Assembly (NCBI RefSeq): GCF_000614185.1
Contig: NZ_BAKM01000020.1
Span: 1 to 64,000 of the forward strand
DNA from: Phocaeicola sartorii JCM 17136 = DSM 21941
GTDB lineage: Bacteria; Bacteroidota; Bacteroidia; Bacteroidales; Bacteroidaceae
Reading direction: 5' to 3'
DNA length: 64,000 bases
Shown: piece by piece, positions 10,114 through 18,732 of the stretch
How the letters are laid out: each line of letters begins with the position of its first letter
Position numbering within the stretch: the stretch's first letter is position 1
Program-made: the position numbers and the translations under genes
The notes under the pieces: generated by a model
Seen by the model: only the letters and a program-made list of their open reading frames with translations
Database searches by the model: none
What the model was told of the DNA's origin: nothing

Positions 10114-10144
10114 TTTGTTTTCTTCTAGAAACTTTGTACTTTTG
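10114..10144 (+). promoter_or_regulatory. Complete Bacteroides promoter (-33 TTTG, -7 TAnnTTTG)
   Basis: TTTG at 10114-10117 and TACTTTTG at 10137-10144 are separated by 19 bases, the ideal Bacteroides spacing. This drives the small ORF at 10188 and perhaps the CYTH gene beyond the hairpin. Confidence 0.75.
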
Positions 10145-10187
10145 GGATATTCAAAGGAGAAAGTTTAATCTTAAAAATGAAATACTT

Positions 10188-10319
10188 ATGGGAAAGAATA
10201 AGAAAGCCGCTTATAGCAAGCAGGAAGAAGAGAAAGCAAATAGAATTGTAAAAGGCCTGTTCATCGGATTGATCGTATTGGCCCTTGTTATTATGGTGGG
10301 TTATGCCATATACGGATAA
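10188..10319 (+). CDS. Small single-TM protein (43 aa)
   Basis: The ATG at 10188 opens MGKNKKAAYSKQEEEKA, a strongly charged leader. It is followed by one hydrophobic helix (GLFIGLIVLALVIMVGYAIYG) that runs to the C terminus. The layout suggests a tail-anchored small membrane protein. A consensus promoter ends 43 bases upstream and a terminator follows the stop codon, so it is expressed as its own short transcript. The function is unknown. Confidence 0.7.
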   Translation: MGKNKKAAYSKQEEEKANRIVKGLFIGLIVLALVIMVGYAIYG

Positions 10320-10338
10320 GAAGAGAAAAAGAAATAGT

Positions 10339-10377
10339 AAAGTCCTGCTGAGATTGCTCTCGTGCGGGACTTTTTTT
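10339..10377 (+). terminator. Rho-independent terminator
   Basis: A 10-bp stem with one G-T pair, AAAGTCCTGC (10339-10348) and GCGGGACTTT (10364-10373), is followed by a T run. It lies between the 43-aa ORF and the CYTH gene. Confidence 0.8.
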
Positions 10378-10392
10378 ATGTATTGAAAAGGT

Positions 10393-10863
10393 ATGGGACA
10401 AGAAATAGAACGGAAATTTTTAGTAAAAGACGATAGCTATAAACAGGAAGCATACGCGCATAGTCATATTGTACAAGGTTATATCTGTAGTGCTCGTGGA
10501 AGAACTGTCCGGGTGCGTATTCGGGATGACAAGGGTTATCTTACGATTAAAGGAGCTGCTAACGAATCCGGTACCAGCCGTTATGAGTGGGAGAAGGAAA
10601 TCAGTCTGCAGGAGGCCGGAGAGTTGATGAGGCTGTGTGAACCCGGAGTGATTGATAAAACCCGGTATTTGGTGAAAAGCGGAGAGCATATCTTTGAAGT
10701 GGACGAGTTTTATGGTGAGAATGAAGGCTTGACTGTAGCGGAAGTGGAATTGAACAGTGAGGATGAAATGTTCGAAAAGCCCCATTTCATCGAAAAAGAG
10801 GTGACGGGAGATGTACGTTATTATAATTCTTTTCTGATGAAGAATCCCTATACCCGCTGGTAG
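10393..10863 (+). CDS. CYTH-domain protein (triphosphatase-like)
   Basis: This 156-residue protein opens with EIERKFLV, the signature ExExK strand of the CYTH superfamily. The fold is an eight-stranded tunnel that binds triphosphates with two metal ions. Further conserved charged strands are visible: RTVRVRIRD at about 37-45, GYLTIKG at about 48-54, YEWEKEI at about 62-68, KTRYLV and VDEF in the middle, and VAEVELNSED near 116-125. Single-domain bacterial members hydrolyse inorganic triphosphate or related compounds; the physiological substrate here is not known. It starts just after a terminator, so read-through or an unseen promoter must supply transcription. Confidence 0.85.
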   Translation: MGQEIERKFLVKDDSYKQEAYAHSHIVQGYICSARGRTVRVRIRDDKGYLTIKGAANESGTSRYEWEKEISLQEAGELMRLCEPGVIDKTRYLVKSGEHIFEVDEFYGENEGLTVAEVELNSEDEMFEKPHFIEKEVTGDVRYYNSFLMKNPYTRW

Positions 10864-11226
10864 GTGATATGGAAGTTGCCATCGGACACAGAACTGAATA
10901 TGCCATGGAATGGAAGGATCTCTCTTGATAACAGAGAGGTGAAGACTGATTATGGGGGGCGAAGAATGAAGTGAAAAAGCGGTGCGAAGTAGTAATAATG
11001 ATGATCTGAAGGTGGAAGAGGCAATGCTGGAACCGGTAGGGGGCAACCGGCTAATTAAAAGTTAAAACGAAACCACCTGTTAACTGTTAATTTAGGGGGT
11101 AAAAACTGTTATTTGATAGTTTGTACCCCCTTTGTTGTTAGTTTTTCTGTCATGACTTTTATGAGAAGTCGTTAATATTGCAGCAGAAAACAAAAACAGA
11201 GAATAACAATTTAAAAATAGATTAAT
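10864..11226 (+). other. Intergenic stretch of 363 bases before the ECF sigma gene
   Basis: No gene is recognised. The first 180 bases are GC-richer than the rest but have stops in all plus frames. The last 130 bases hold a strong hairpin (11094-11131, listed separately) and a weak -7-like TAATATTG at 11173-11180. Confidence 0.5.
11094..11131 (+). promoter_or_regulatory. Strong hairpin upstream of the ECF sigma gene
   Basis: AGGGGGTA (11094-11101) pairs with TACCCCCT (11124-11131). The stem extends inward by AAACT/AGTTT across one mismatch, giving about 13 bp with a 10-base loop. It lies about 95 bases upstream of the sigma gene and is followed by a weak T-rich tail. It could be a terminator for upstream transcription or a leader structure. 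Confidence 0.5.
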
Positions 11227-11730
11227 ATGAAGACAGTCGACTTTACACAGCATTTACTAAGTATACAAACCGAATTATTTCGCTTTGCATTTAAATTGAC
11301 AGCTGACAGAGAAGAGGCTAATGATTTGCTGCAGGAAACTTCACTTAAAGCTTTGGACAACGAAGGAAAGTTTACTCCGGATACGAATTTTAAAGGATGG
11401 ATGTACACCATCATGCGTAATATATTTATAAATAATTATCGTAAAACAGTGCGTGATCAGACTTTTGTCGATCATACAGATAACTTGTTCCATTTGAATC
11501 TTCCGCAGGAATCGGGATTCGATTCTACAGAAGGTGCGTATGATTTGAAGGAGATACATCGTATCGTGAATGCGTTGCCCAAAGATTACCGTGTGCCGTT
11601 TGCTATGTATGTATCAGGATTTAAATACAGGGAAATTGCCGAGAAGCTGGGACTCCCGTTGGGAACAGTGAAAAGCCGCATCTTCTTCACCCGTCAGAGG
11701 TTGCAGAATGAATTGAAAGATTTCCGTTAA
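11227..11730 (+). CDS. ECF-type RNA polymerase sigma factor
   Basis: This 167-residue sigma-70 family protein contains only regions 2 and 4, the extracytoplasmic-function layout. Region 2 shows DLLQETSLKAL at about residues 34-44 and GWMYTIMRNIFINNYRK at about 57-73. Region 4 shows LPKDYRVPFAMYVSGFKYREIAEKLGLP with the helix-turn-helix ending in GTVKSRI. No anti-sigma gene follows. The next gene is convergent and VanZ-like, so control must be at expression level or through a partner encoded elsewhere. It is followed by a hairpin terminator. Confidence 0.9.
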   Translation: MKTVDFTQHLLSIQTELFRFAFKLTADREEANDLLQETSLKALDNEGKFTPDTNFKGWMYTIMRNIFINNYRKTVRDQTFVDHTDNLFHLNLPQESGFDSTEGAYDLKEIHRIVNALPKDYRVPFAMYVSGFKYREIAEKLGLPLGTVKSRIFFTRQRLQNELKDFR

Positions 11731-11773
11731 GTTGACTCTCTATCTTTATTATATAACTTTGACTTTTATCATC

Positions 11774-11810
11774 ACGCCGGCTGTTCGCGAAGAATCGTCG
11801 GCGTTTCTTT
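11774..11810 (+). terminator. Terminator after the sigma gene
   Basis: ACGCCG (11774-11779) pairs with CGGCGT (11799-11804) and is followed by TTCTTTTT. It lies between two convergent genes. Confidence 0.6.
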
Positions 11811-12197
11811 TTAAAATTTACGCCATATAAGAGGGCGGAGGATATAATATCCCACTAGTGCAGCCAGTCCGGCTCCGGTGCTGTTTGCCAGGAAATCCAG
11901 CCAGTCACCGCTACGTGTGTCCGTGCAATAGGCCTGCATCAGTTCAATGCATCCGCTCATGATTATAGGAGCTATGATACCTCCCCATACTACATGACTC
12001 CAGTGGATAGTCTTATGGCTTCTCAGATATTCTATCCATAAAATGAGGCAAAGCCCTCCATACATACAGATATGTACCACTTTGTCTATGTAGGGGATTT
12101 CCTCCATATTTGTTTTGGGAGGAGTGAAAAAGGACAGATAAAAGATGATAGCCACAATAACTAATGATACCGGATATCTTCTAAAATAATATAGCAT
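11811..12197 (-). CDS. VanZ-like membrane protein
   Basis: This 128-residue protein has four hydrophobic segments and the VanZ-family pattern: an N-terminal helix followed by DKVVHICMYGGLCLIL, then GCIELMQAYCTDTRSGDWLDFLANSTGAGLAAL. The ELxQ...R.GDxxDxxxNxxG motif is well conserved. VanZ relatives are associated with glycopeptide tolerance in Gram-positive bacteria. In Bacteroidales the role of these short members is unknown. It is transcribed from a promoter that is back-to-back with that of the NSS transporter. Confidence 0.85.
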   Translation of the reverse strand: MLYYFRRYPVSLVIVAIIFYLSFFTPPKTNMEEIPYIDKVVHICMYGGLCLILWIEYLRSHKTIHWSHVVWGGIIAPIIMSGCIELMQAYCTDTRSGDWLDFLANSTGAGLAALVGYYILRPLIWRKF

Positions 12198-12221
12198 ACT
12201 TTAATTTTTTTGTGATTCATC

Positions 12222-12251
12222 GCAAAAGTACGATTAATTTTATACTTTTGC
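12222..12251. promoter_or_regulatory. Divergent, mirror-image promoter boxes
   Basis: The minus-strand box TACTTTTG (plus 12223-12230) serves the VanZ-like gene. The plus-strand box TACTTTTG (12243-12250) serves the NSS transporter. Together GCAAAAGTA and TACTTTTGC form a perfect 9-bp inverted repeat with a 12-base spacer, so the two promoters share overlapping DNA. Confidence 0.6.
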
Positions 12252-12292
12252 AGGCCAATAGGGATTGATTTATAATAATTTGATAGTTTTTT

Positions 12293-13657
12293 ATGCAAAA
12301 AGGCGAAAGAGTAAATTTTGGGAGTAAGATTGGAGCTGTTCTGGCGGCGGCAGGTTCGGCCGTAGGACTTGGCAATATATGGAGATTCCCATACGAGACA
12401 GGAAATCATGGGGGAGCGGCGTTTATCTTGATATATCTGGCGTGTGTCCTTCTGTTGGGGATGCCTATCATGATTGCCGAATTCACGGTAGGACGCCATT
12501 CGAAGGCAAGTACAGGCCGTGCTTATAAGGTCTTGGCGCCGGGAACTCATTGGAAGTGGTTGGGGTATCTGGGTGTTTTGGCCGGTTTCCTTATTTTAGG
12601 GTATTATTCGGTAGTGGCAGGATGGACTTTGGAATATATACTGGAAGCGGGAGTTGATGGCTTTGCCAATAAAAAGCCGGATGATTTTGTTGTTGCTTTC
12701 CAGAATTTTTCGCAAGATCCTGTTCGTCCGCTTGTTTGGCTGTTCATCTTCTTGTTGGCTACTCATTTTATTATAGTAAAGGGGGTGAAGGATGGAATAG
12801 AGAAATCTTCGAAGGTGCTGATGCCGGTTTTGTTTATACTGATCGTGGTTTTGGTTGGCTGCTCATTGTCGCTCCCCAATGCGGAAAAAGGTCTGGAATT
12901 TTTGCTGAAGCCTGATTTCAGTAAAGTGAACGGGGATGTTTTTCTAGGGGCTATGGGGCAGGCTTTCTTTTCCTTAAGCTTGGGAATGGGATGCCTTTCT
13001 ACCTATGCTTCTTATTTTGGGAAAGAAACCAAGTTAGGTAATACGGCACTCAGTGTCGGTGTTATTGATACTTTTGTGGCGGTCTTAGCCGGATTGATTA
13101 TTTTTCCGGCTGCCTTTTCTGTAGGACTCCAGCCGGATGCGGGACCGTCACTGATCTTTATTACGTTGCCTAATGTGTTTCAACAGGCTTTCAGCGGTGT
13201 GCCGGTATTGGCTTATATTTTCTCGGTGATGTTCTATGTCCTGTTGGCCTTGGCTGCATTGACTTCTACTATTTCCCTGCACGAGGTGGTGACGGCTTTT
13301 CTGCATGAGGAATTCAATTTAACTCGTGGACGTGCTGCCAGATTGGTAACTGCCGGGTGTATTGCCATCGGAGTTGTCTCTTCCTTGTCATTAGGAGTCT
13401 TGCAGGAATATACACTGTTTGAAAAAGGATTCTTTGATCTGCTTGATTTTGTCACTGCAAAAATAATGCTTCCTTTGGGTGGATTGCTGGTATGTGTCTT
13501 TGTGGGATGGTACTTGAAACGTTCCGTTTCTTATGAGGAATGGACCAATGGAGGAAAGCTGAAAGCAGGCCTTTTTAATCTGTATATTTTCCTGTTGAGA
13601 TATGTGGCGCCTGTGGCTATCATTTTGATCTTTATTAATGAATTGGGTCTGATTTAG
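12293..13657 (+). CDS. Sodium-dependent (NSS/SNF family) transporter
   Basis: This 454-residue membrane protein opens with GSKIGAVLAAAGSAVGLGNIWRFPY, the conserved TM1 of neurotransmitter:sodium symporters, which forms the sodium and substrate site. About eleven to twelve hydrophobic segments follow. Further family blocks are FFSLSLGMGCLSTYASY around TM6 and VLLALAALTSTISLHEV around TM8. Such bacterial proteins take up amino acids or related amines using the sodium gradient; the substrate is not predictable here. The HhH gene starts seven bases after its stop, so the two form an operon. Confidence 0.92.
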   Translation: MQKGERVNFGSKIGAVLAAAGSAVGLGNIWRFPYETGNHGGAAFILIYLACVLLLGMPIMIAEFTVGRHSKASTGRAYKVLAPGTHWKWLGYLGVLAGFLILGYYSVVAGWTLEYILEAGVDGFANKKPDDFVVAFQNFSQDPVRPLVWLFIFLLATHFIIVKGVKDGIEKSSKVLMPVLFILIVVLVGCSLSLPNAEKGLEFLLKPDFSKVNGDVFLGAMGQAFFSLSLGMGCLSTYASYFGKETKLGNTALSVGVIDTFVAVLAGLIIFPAAFSVGLQPDAGPSLIFITLPNVFQQAFSGVPVLAYIFSVMFYVLLALAALTSTISLHEVVTAFLHEEFNLTRGRAARLVTAGCIAIGVVSSLSLGVLQEYTLFEKGFFDLLDFVTAKIMLPLGGLLVCVFVGWYLKRSVSYEEWTNGGKLKAGLFNLYIFLLRYVAPVAIILIFINELGLI

Positions 13658-13664
13658 AACTGTA

Positions 13665-14570
13665 ATGTGGAAAGATTTCTTTTATTTCTCGAAAAGTGAG
13701 CGCAGAGCTGTCCTTTTTTTATTAACATTGCTTTTTGTGTTTATCTGTATGTGGGTTCTTTTTCCAGTAAAGGAAGAGGAAACTTTAGAACAGGATCAAG
13801 AGGGAATAGAAGAAATAAAAAATTTTTTGGCCGGAGTACATGAGATGGAGGAAAGGCAATCTCTGCAATATTCCTATGATAAGCCAAAGAAAAGAAAGGT
13901 GGTATTGGCTGCTTTTGATCCAAATTCGGCCGATTCCATCGACTTTTTGCAACGTGGACTGCCTCCTTTTATTGCACATACTATATTGCAATATCGAAGG
14001 GCTGGTGGCAAATTCAGAACTGCGGATGATTTCTCTCGTGTTTATGGCTTGTCTTCCGAGGAATTTAAAATATTAAAACCCTACATCCGGATAGCGGAGG
14101 TCTTCCGGCGGAAACAAGATACATTGCATGCCGTTAAAAAAATGAGGAAAGATACGCTGGCGGTTTATAAATATCCGGAAGGGACTTTGGTGGATTTGAA
14201 TGAAGCGGACACAACTGAGTTGAAAAAAATTCCGGGGATAGGCAGTGGCATTGCACGCATGATTGTGGCTTATCGGAATCGCCTGGGAGGTTTTTATGAT
14301 ACTGCACAATTGAAAGAAGTGGATTATGTAAATGAGGATATGCTGAAATGGTTTAAACTGGAAAACGCATCAATTCATCGGATAAATGCCAATAAGGCGG
14401 GGCTTGACAAACTTCGTTCTCATCCCTATATGAATTTCTATAAGGCAAAGGTGATAATGGAATACAGGAGGAAAAAAGGAAAATTGAAAAGTCTTTCCCA
14501 ATTATCCCTGTATGAGGAATTCACTGAGAAAGACTTGGAACGTTTATCGTATTATCTTACTTTCGATTAA
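13665..14570 (+). CDS. Helix-hairpin-helix (ComEA-like) protein with N-terminal membrane anchor
   Basis: This 301-residue protein has a hydrophobic segment at about residues 17-34 and then three HhH-type units. The first begins DPNSADSIDFLQRGLPP. The second, DLNEADTTELKKIPGIGSG, is the best conserved and carries the classic PGIG hairpin. The third begins NANKAGLDKLRSHPYM. Each is followed by an AxxIxxYRxxxGxF-like helix. HhH units bind DNA backbone non-specifically, and ComEA relatives bring incoming DNA to the cell; that role is inferred only from the fold. The stop codon overlaps by four bases with that of the convergent phosphatase gene. Confidence 0.82.
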   Translation: MWKDFFYFSKSERRAVLFLLTLLFVFICMWVLFPVKEEETLEQDQEGIEEIKNFLAGVHEMEERQSLQYSYDKPKKRKVVLAAFDPNSADSIDFLQRGLPPFIAHTILQYRRAGGKFRTADDFSRVYGLSSEEFKILKPYIRIAEVFRRKQDTLHAVKKMRKDTLAVYKYPEGTLVDLNEADTTELKKIPGIGSGIARMIVAYRNRLGGFYDTAQLKEVDYVNEDMLKWFKLENASIHRINANKAGLDKLRSHPYMNFYKAKVIMEYRRKKGKLKSLSQLSLYEEFTEKDLERLSYYLTFD

Positions 14571-15984
14571 TTGTTGGGATAACCGGCTGCCTCTGCTATT
14601 TTTACCGGGATTTCGGTGTTGTCGATGCGGCCCTGGAACAATTGGCGCCCGCTCCGATAGCAAAAACAGGAACATAACCTCCTGAGTGTCCTCCACTGGT
14701 CCAACCTACTAAGGCGATGTCATCCAGGATTCTTTTAGCTTCAGAGGCCAAAGGTTCGTCTTGCTGATATTCACTTTTTGTTAAATCTATTTCTTTACCA
14801 CTAAATGATTCATCGTATACTCTCTTCAGAGACGCTTCTTGTTTTTCATTCAGTTGAATGCTGTCCCAGAAGCCGAAATTATCTTTCAATGACTGTTTGA
14901 TAACTTCCCAGGAAACTTGATTCTTGTATTTTTTCCTTAGTCCGTTTACTATTTTAGTATATCCGCTTTCGCTTACTTTTTGTGATTTCAAAGCCTGCAG
15001 GTTGAGGGTGTACGGACCTTTCCCTAAAACGATTCCTCCTGTTTCATGGTCGGCTGTTACTACAATCAAAGTTTCATCGGGGTGTTGTTCATAGAATTCG
15101 TAGGCAACTTTTATAGCGTTGTCCATGTCCATGACTTCATGAAATACGGTGGCGGCGTCGTTACTATGGCAAGCCCAATCTATTTTGCCTCCTTCAACCA
15201 TTAAAAAGAAACCTTTTGATAGGTCTTTGGATAAGAAGTTGATTCCGGCACGAGTGATTTCTGCTAAAGTCATATCGCCTTTTTGGCGGTCTATAGCGTA
15301 GGGGATAGAACTATTGTCAGTAGCGGTAGCGGGTTGCAAAAGAATCAGCTTATCCGATTTCTTTGCTTTTTTCTGATAGTCCTTGTAACCACGGGCTATG
15401 GTATAGCCGGCTTTGTCCACCAGTGTATATAGACTTTCTGAGTTTGAACCGGCGGCTTTTTGGTTGGTCGGATCTAAAAAGTCTGATCCGGCATAAAAGT
15501 CGAAGTTAGCGTCAATCAAGTCCAGACCTACGTTGTAATAACTGCTTCTTTGTCCTTGGTGTGCGTAAAAAGCGGCCGGAGTGGCGTGGTCTACACTGAC
15601 ACTGGTGCTGATACCTACACGGCATCCTTTATCTTTTGCCCAGGAAGCAACACTGTTGATTTGGGTTTCCAGATCCTTTTTGACACCTAACGCGCCATTT
15701 TTTGTCTTGTTCCCAGTAGCAAGAGCGGTGCCGGCGGCGGCTGAATCTGTCACTCCGTTGGTGGCCGAAAAGGTCGTGGCTATGGTTGCATAGGGAAATT
15801 GAGTGAATAATAAGGGGGTCACACCAATTTTGCCTTCTAGTTCTCCACGATACATTTCTGTGCCTAAAACTTGATTGACACCCATTCCATCTCCGATGAA
15901 ATAAAATACATACTTCGCTTGTTGTGCCTGTACAAAAAGGATGGACAGGAATACAAATACGGTAATAAACGATAGTTTTTTCAT
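14567..15984 (-). CDS. Alkaline phosphatase, frame break near the C terminus
   Basis: The start at 15984 gives MKKLSFITVFVFLSILFVQA, a clean signal peptide. The frame runs further upstream but that part lies above the promoter box. The protein has the alkaline phosphatase fold: FIGDGMGVNQ at the metal site, GVTDSAAAGTALATG with the catalytic Ser, MVEGGKIDWACHSND, and TADHETGG near the C-terminal metal ligands. Restored length is 472 residues. The frame breaks at about 14641; adding one base gives GAGANLFQGRIDN and an ending in AGYPNN. It is probably a periplasmic phosphomonoesterase. Its stop codon overlaps the stop of the convergent HhH gene. Confidence 0.9.
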
Positions 15985-16019
15985 ATTAATTGAGTTAATG
16001 ACGTTTTTTTTTAGCCTAG

Positions 16020-16027
16020 CAAATATA
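16020..16027 (-). promoter_or_regulatory. -7 promoter box for the phosphatase
   Basis: The minus strand reads TATATTTG, 35 bases upstream of the ATG at 15984. This supports the signal-peptide start over the longer open frame. Confidence 0.65.
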
Positions 16028-16236
16028 GGAAAAAAAAGACTTTTTATTGGCAATTCCTTCTTGAATAATTGAGGTTTAATGACCAAATACGTTCTTTTGC
16101 AATAAATATGTAAATGAAATATTCTTGAAGTGTAATATATAAAGAACTGCTTGGAAAGTAGGGGAATCTGTTTTTTCACCATGGATACCGCATACAGATA
16201 ATTGTTTTAATATTAGCGATTGTTAATTATAAATCT

Positions 16237-16244
16237 TATATTTG
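16237..16244 (+). promoter_or_regulatory. -7 promoter box for the 166-aa protein
   Basis: TATATTTG matches TAnnTTTG and lies 27 bases before the ATG at 16272. Confidence 0.6.
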
Positions 16245-16271
16245 TCTTATCTAGAGTCAGTCAAGTAAAGT

Positions 16272-16772
16272 ATGGGAGAATTTATAAATGTATTGGTATC
16301 AAAAAGAAAAAGTAATTTGATACCGGAAAGAGATAATCTGTATGGGCAGTTTGTCGGTGAATGGGATTTTGAATGGGTTGACCACCAAGGCACGGCAGAT
16401 GAAAGACATATTCAGGGGGAGTGGATATTTGCTTGGGTACTGGAGGGAACCGCAGTTCAGGATGTGTTTATTTGTCCGTCGCGTAAGGCACGGATTAAGG
16501 ATTATCAGCCGGACGCAGCTTATGCGACTACGGTACGTATGTATAATCCTGATACCGGGACATGGGATATCTTATATACGGAGTTGGGAGGTGCTACACA
16601 GCTTGAAGGAAAAAGAGATGGAAACAGGATCGTGCAGACGGAAGTTAATGAGAAGAATATACAGTGGGTGTTTTCGGAAATTACAACTACTTCATTCCGT
16701 TGGCAGCGCATAGTGAAGCGTCCGGATGATACTTGGGAGACTGAAGCCGAACTTTTTGCAGTTCGTCGATGA
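16272..16772 (+). CDS. Hypothetical protein with DUF1579/lipocalin-like look
   Basis: This 166-residue soluble protein has no signal peptide. It carries GQFVGEWDFEW at about residues 25-35 followed by regularly spaced beta strands (GEWIFAWVLEGTAVQD, TTVRMYNPDTGTWDILYTE, WVFSEITTTSFRWQRIVK). The GxWxF start and alternating strands suggest a small beta-barrel similar to DUF1579-type proteins, but I cannot name its ligand. It is a monocistronic gene with its own promoter. Confidence 0.65.
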   Translation: MGEFINVLVSKRKSNLIPERDNLYGQFVGEWDFEWVDHQGTADERHIQGEWIFAWVLEGTAVQDVFICPSRKARIKDYQPDAAYATTVRMYNPDTGTWDILYTELGGATQLEGKRDGNRIVQTEVNEKNIQWVFSEITTTSFRWQRIVKRPDDTWETEAELFAVRR

Positions 16773-17088
16773 TAAAATGCCTAAATCTTTTCCTTTGTCT
16801 CTTGTATAGTACGGCAACCGGACAATAATCTTGGTAAGCCATTCTCTGTGATAGGGTCCAAACCGGGCGTGAAGAAGGCAGGGCGGACGGGAAGAAGGAC
16901 GTATTCCATACTAGCTCACCGGAAAAATAACGGTAACTATCCAGCCCCATCATTTGGGAAAGTACAGAGACGAATTTAGTTTTTAGGAAGCCGGATGTAA
17001 TAATTTCAGTTTCTTTTTTCCGGCATCGTTGTTCATTGTTTTAAAAAATATTATCTTTGTTCCGAATAACAAATAAATATATAAAGCT
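16773..17088. other. Intergenic stretch of 316 bases
   Basis: No gene is assigned. A minus-strand frame (16953-16687) has a protein-like stretch, but it overlaps the 3' end of the upstream gene and has no recognisable family or promoter. The right end holds the promoter of the next gene. Confidence 0.4.
17052..17059 (+). promoter_or_regulatory. -7 promoter box for the 62-aa membrane protein
   Basis: TATCTTTG lies 29 bases before the ATG at 17089. A TTG about 20 bases further upstream may be the -33 element. Confidence 0.65.
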
Positions 17089-17277
17089 ATGATAGGATTT
17101 ATTATATGGATTATTGGCCTTGTACTTACCATAAAGGCCGGAATGGAGATCTGGAAAACAAATGGTGATATGGCGAAAAAACTGTTGTTTATTGTTTTGA
17201 TCATCATCACAAGTTGGCTTGGACTGGCTTTCTATTATTTCTATGCCAAGGACAAGGTCGCAGAATGGGTAAAATGA
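17089..17277 (+). CDS. Small two-TM protein (62 aa)
   Basis: Two hydrophobic helices are separated by a charged loop: IGFIIWIIGLVLTIKAG, the loop EIWKTNGDMAKK, then LLFIVLIIITSWLGLAFYYF, and a short charged tail. The size and layout resemble the short PLDc_N-type membrane proteins common in Bacteroidales. Function is unknown. It has its own promoter and terminator. Confidence 0.75.
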   Translation: MIGFIIWIIGLVLTIKAGMEIWKTNGDMAKKLLFIVLIIITSWLGLAFYYFYAKDKVAEWVK

Positions 17278-17286
17278 CTTAATGAG

Positions 17287-17314
17287 GGAGGGGCTTTTAT
17301 CCCTCCTTCTTTTT
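17287..17314 (+). terminator. Terminator after the 62-aa gene
   Basis: GGAGGG (17287-17292) pairs with CCCTCC (17301-17306) and is followed by TTCTTTTT. Confidence 0.7.
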
Positions 17315-17332
17315 GGTATGCTTCCAACAATA

Positions 17333-17370
17333 GAAAAAAGAAAACCGGAACCTTATTCATTGATTCCGGT
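17333..17370 (-). terminator. Terminator for the winged-helix gene
   Basis: ACCGGAA (17344-17350) pairs with TTCCGGT (17364-17370). On the minus strand the stem is followed by a T-rich tail. It lies about 50 bases downstream of the minus-strand gene. Confidence 0.65.
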
Positions 17371-17418
17371 CTTCCACTATTAAAGTAACATGATAGGTTT
17401 AACCTTCCGGATACATAA

Positions 17419-17643
17419 TTATCCGAAAGTAAAATCAAACTGGCTTTCGTCACATACTTCTATTAGTCCATTTACCCGGTGTATACAAACTTTATTTTCA
17501 CGAGCCAGCCATCCGATAGCAAGTGCGGTACTTTCAACACTCAGGTTCAATTTTCTGGCAAGTTCCGGAATTGATATTCTTTTCACTTCATTAAGGGCGT
17601 GCCATACATTACCTGCATTGACACCTACAATTCTTTTGTCCAT
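17419..17643 (-). CDS. Winged helix-turn-helix protein (DUF2582-like)
   Basis: This 74-residue protein reads GNVWHALNEVKRISIPELARKLNLS, a clear first half of a winged helix, then STALAIGWLARENKV and a short beta wing. Length and sequence match the small winged-helix family often annotated as DUF2582 in Bacteroidales. It is probably DNA-binding, but the target is unknown. It is monocistronic and followed by a hairpin terminator. Confidence 0.8.
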   Translation of the reverse strand: MDKRIVGVNAGNVWHALNEVKRISIPELARKLNLSVESTALAIGWLARENKVCIHRVNGLIEVCDESQFDFTFG

Positions 17644-18363
17644 GCTTCTTACATTTAAATGTTTATATATCAGTTGATAACAATCAGATTCTGTGCTCTT
17701 TATCAGGGTATAGGAAACAGATCAGGTTCCCATAGGGAAACCGATTTCCGCTGATACATAGACACACCACAAGCCTACATATCAATTATATATCAGGAAT
17801 TTCTTCTCAGTGGAGTTCCAATGTTTGGCAATACTTTTCAAGAAGGAAAGGGATTTGCACTTGTTTATCTGTATCATAATCATACCTCCAGGCTTGTGCC
17901 CTATATGCAAACCCATCTAAATTAAAAGCGGAAGGGCATTAACTTTGTCTATAAGTGAGGGAGTCGAAGCCCTTGGTACAAACAAAAACGCCCCCCGCAA
18001 AATATCGCAGGTTGAACGTATGGCTGTCCTTGGGTACATTAGAAGGAAATTTCGACTTTTCACTTATACAGAACCAGCTAAACGCTTTTTTATCTATTAT
18101 TATTTTGTTCATCAAGATGAACGTTTCAAAGATACATATATTTTTTAGACTACAAACATTTATCGGTATATTTTGGGATATCTTTTTCAAAATATATTTC
18201 CGAAAGTATTCTTTGAGCAGAATAATATAAACAGCCCATCATTATTGCTGTCTCAACGACATGTAACGGCAAATGCTTCTCCAATTATAAGAAAACAGCG
18301 CTTGAAACCATGTCTTCATTATCATCTCCGATTATTCAGTATCTGAAATCTTCTTGTTATAAT
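17644..18363. other. Gene-poor stretch, nothing recognised
   Basis: About 720 bases of AT-rich DNA without a convincing gene. Short open frames of 60-90 codons occur on both strands but show no family resemblance, no promoter box and no ribosome binding site. Confidence 0.45.
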
Positions 18364-18700
18364 TTACCTCCTCAAATTTTTTTCTATTCTCTTTCCTTTA
18401 GCCAGTTCATCAACCAGTTTGTCCAGAGGCCTGATTTTTTGCATCAGAGGATCTTCAATCTCCTCCACACGGCAACCACAAACCACTCCCTTGATAAGCC
18501 TGCTGTTTGGATTCATTTGCGGTGCTTCATTAAAAAAGGTAGCAAGCTTCTTTATCCAGCTGTTCCTGTAATCCTTTCCTGTCATATCCGATCAGCCAAC
18601 AAATAATTTCATCCAGTCCCTGCTTTGTCCGATTCTTTTTTTCCACCTTTGCGGACAATAATGGATAAATCATGGAGATTTTCATTTCAAATACCTTATT
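18364..18700 (-). pseudogene. Broken DUF2200 gene
   Basis: The minus strand encodes a DUF2200-like protein in two frames. The N-terminal part reads MIYPLLSAKVEKKNRTK then [20 protein letters not shown] and ends in a stop near TGCTACCTTTTTTAA. The C-terminal part continues in another frame with [31 protein letters not shown] and [13 protein letters not shown]. Together they cover most of the ~115-residue family, but the usual N-terminal strand is degraded and the frame is broken. Confidence 0.65.
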
Positions 18701-18732
18701 CTGCTGCTTTTTGTGTCCCTTTGGAAAAACAA

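Noticed and set aside
14602..16182. Longer start for the phosphatase at 16182
   Set aside because: The upstream 66 codons lie above the promoter box at 16020-16027 and precede a perfect signal peptide starting at 15984.
16687..16953. Minus-strand frame with a protein-like stretch
   Set aside because: It overlaps the end of a well-supported plus-strand gene, has no promoter box or ribosome binding site, and I recognise no family.
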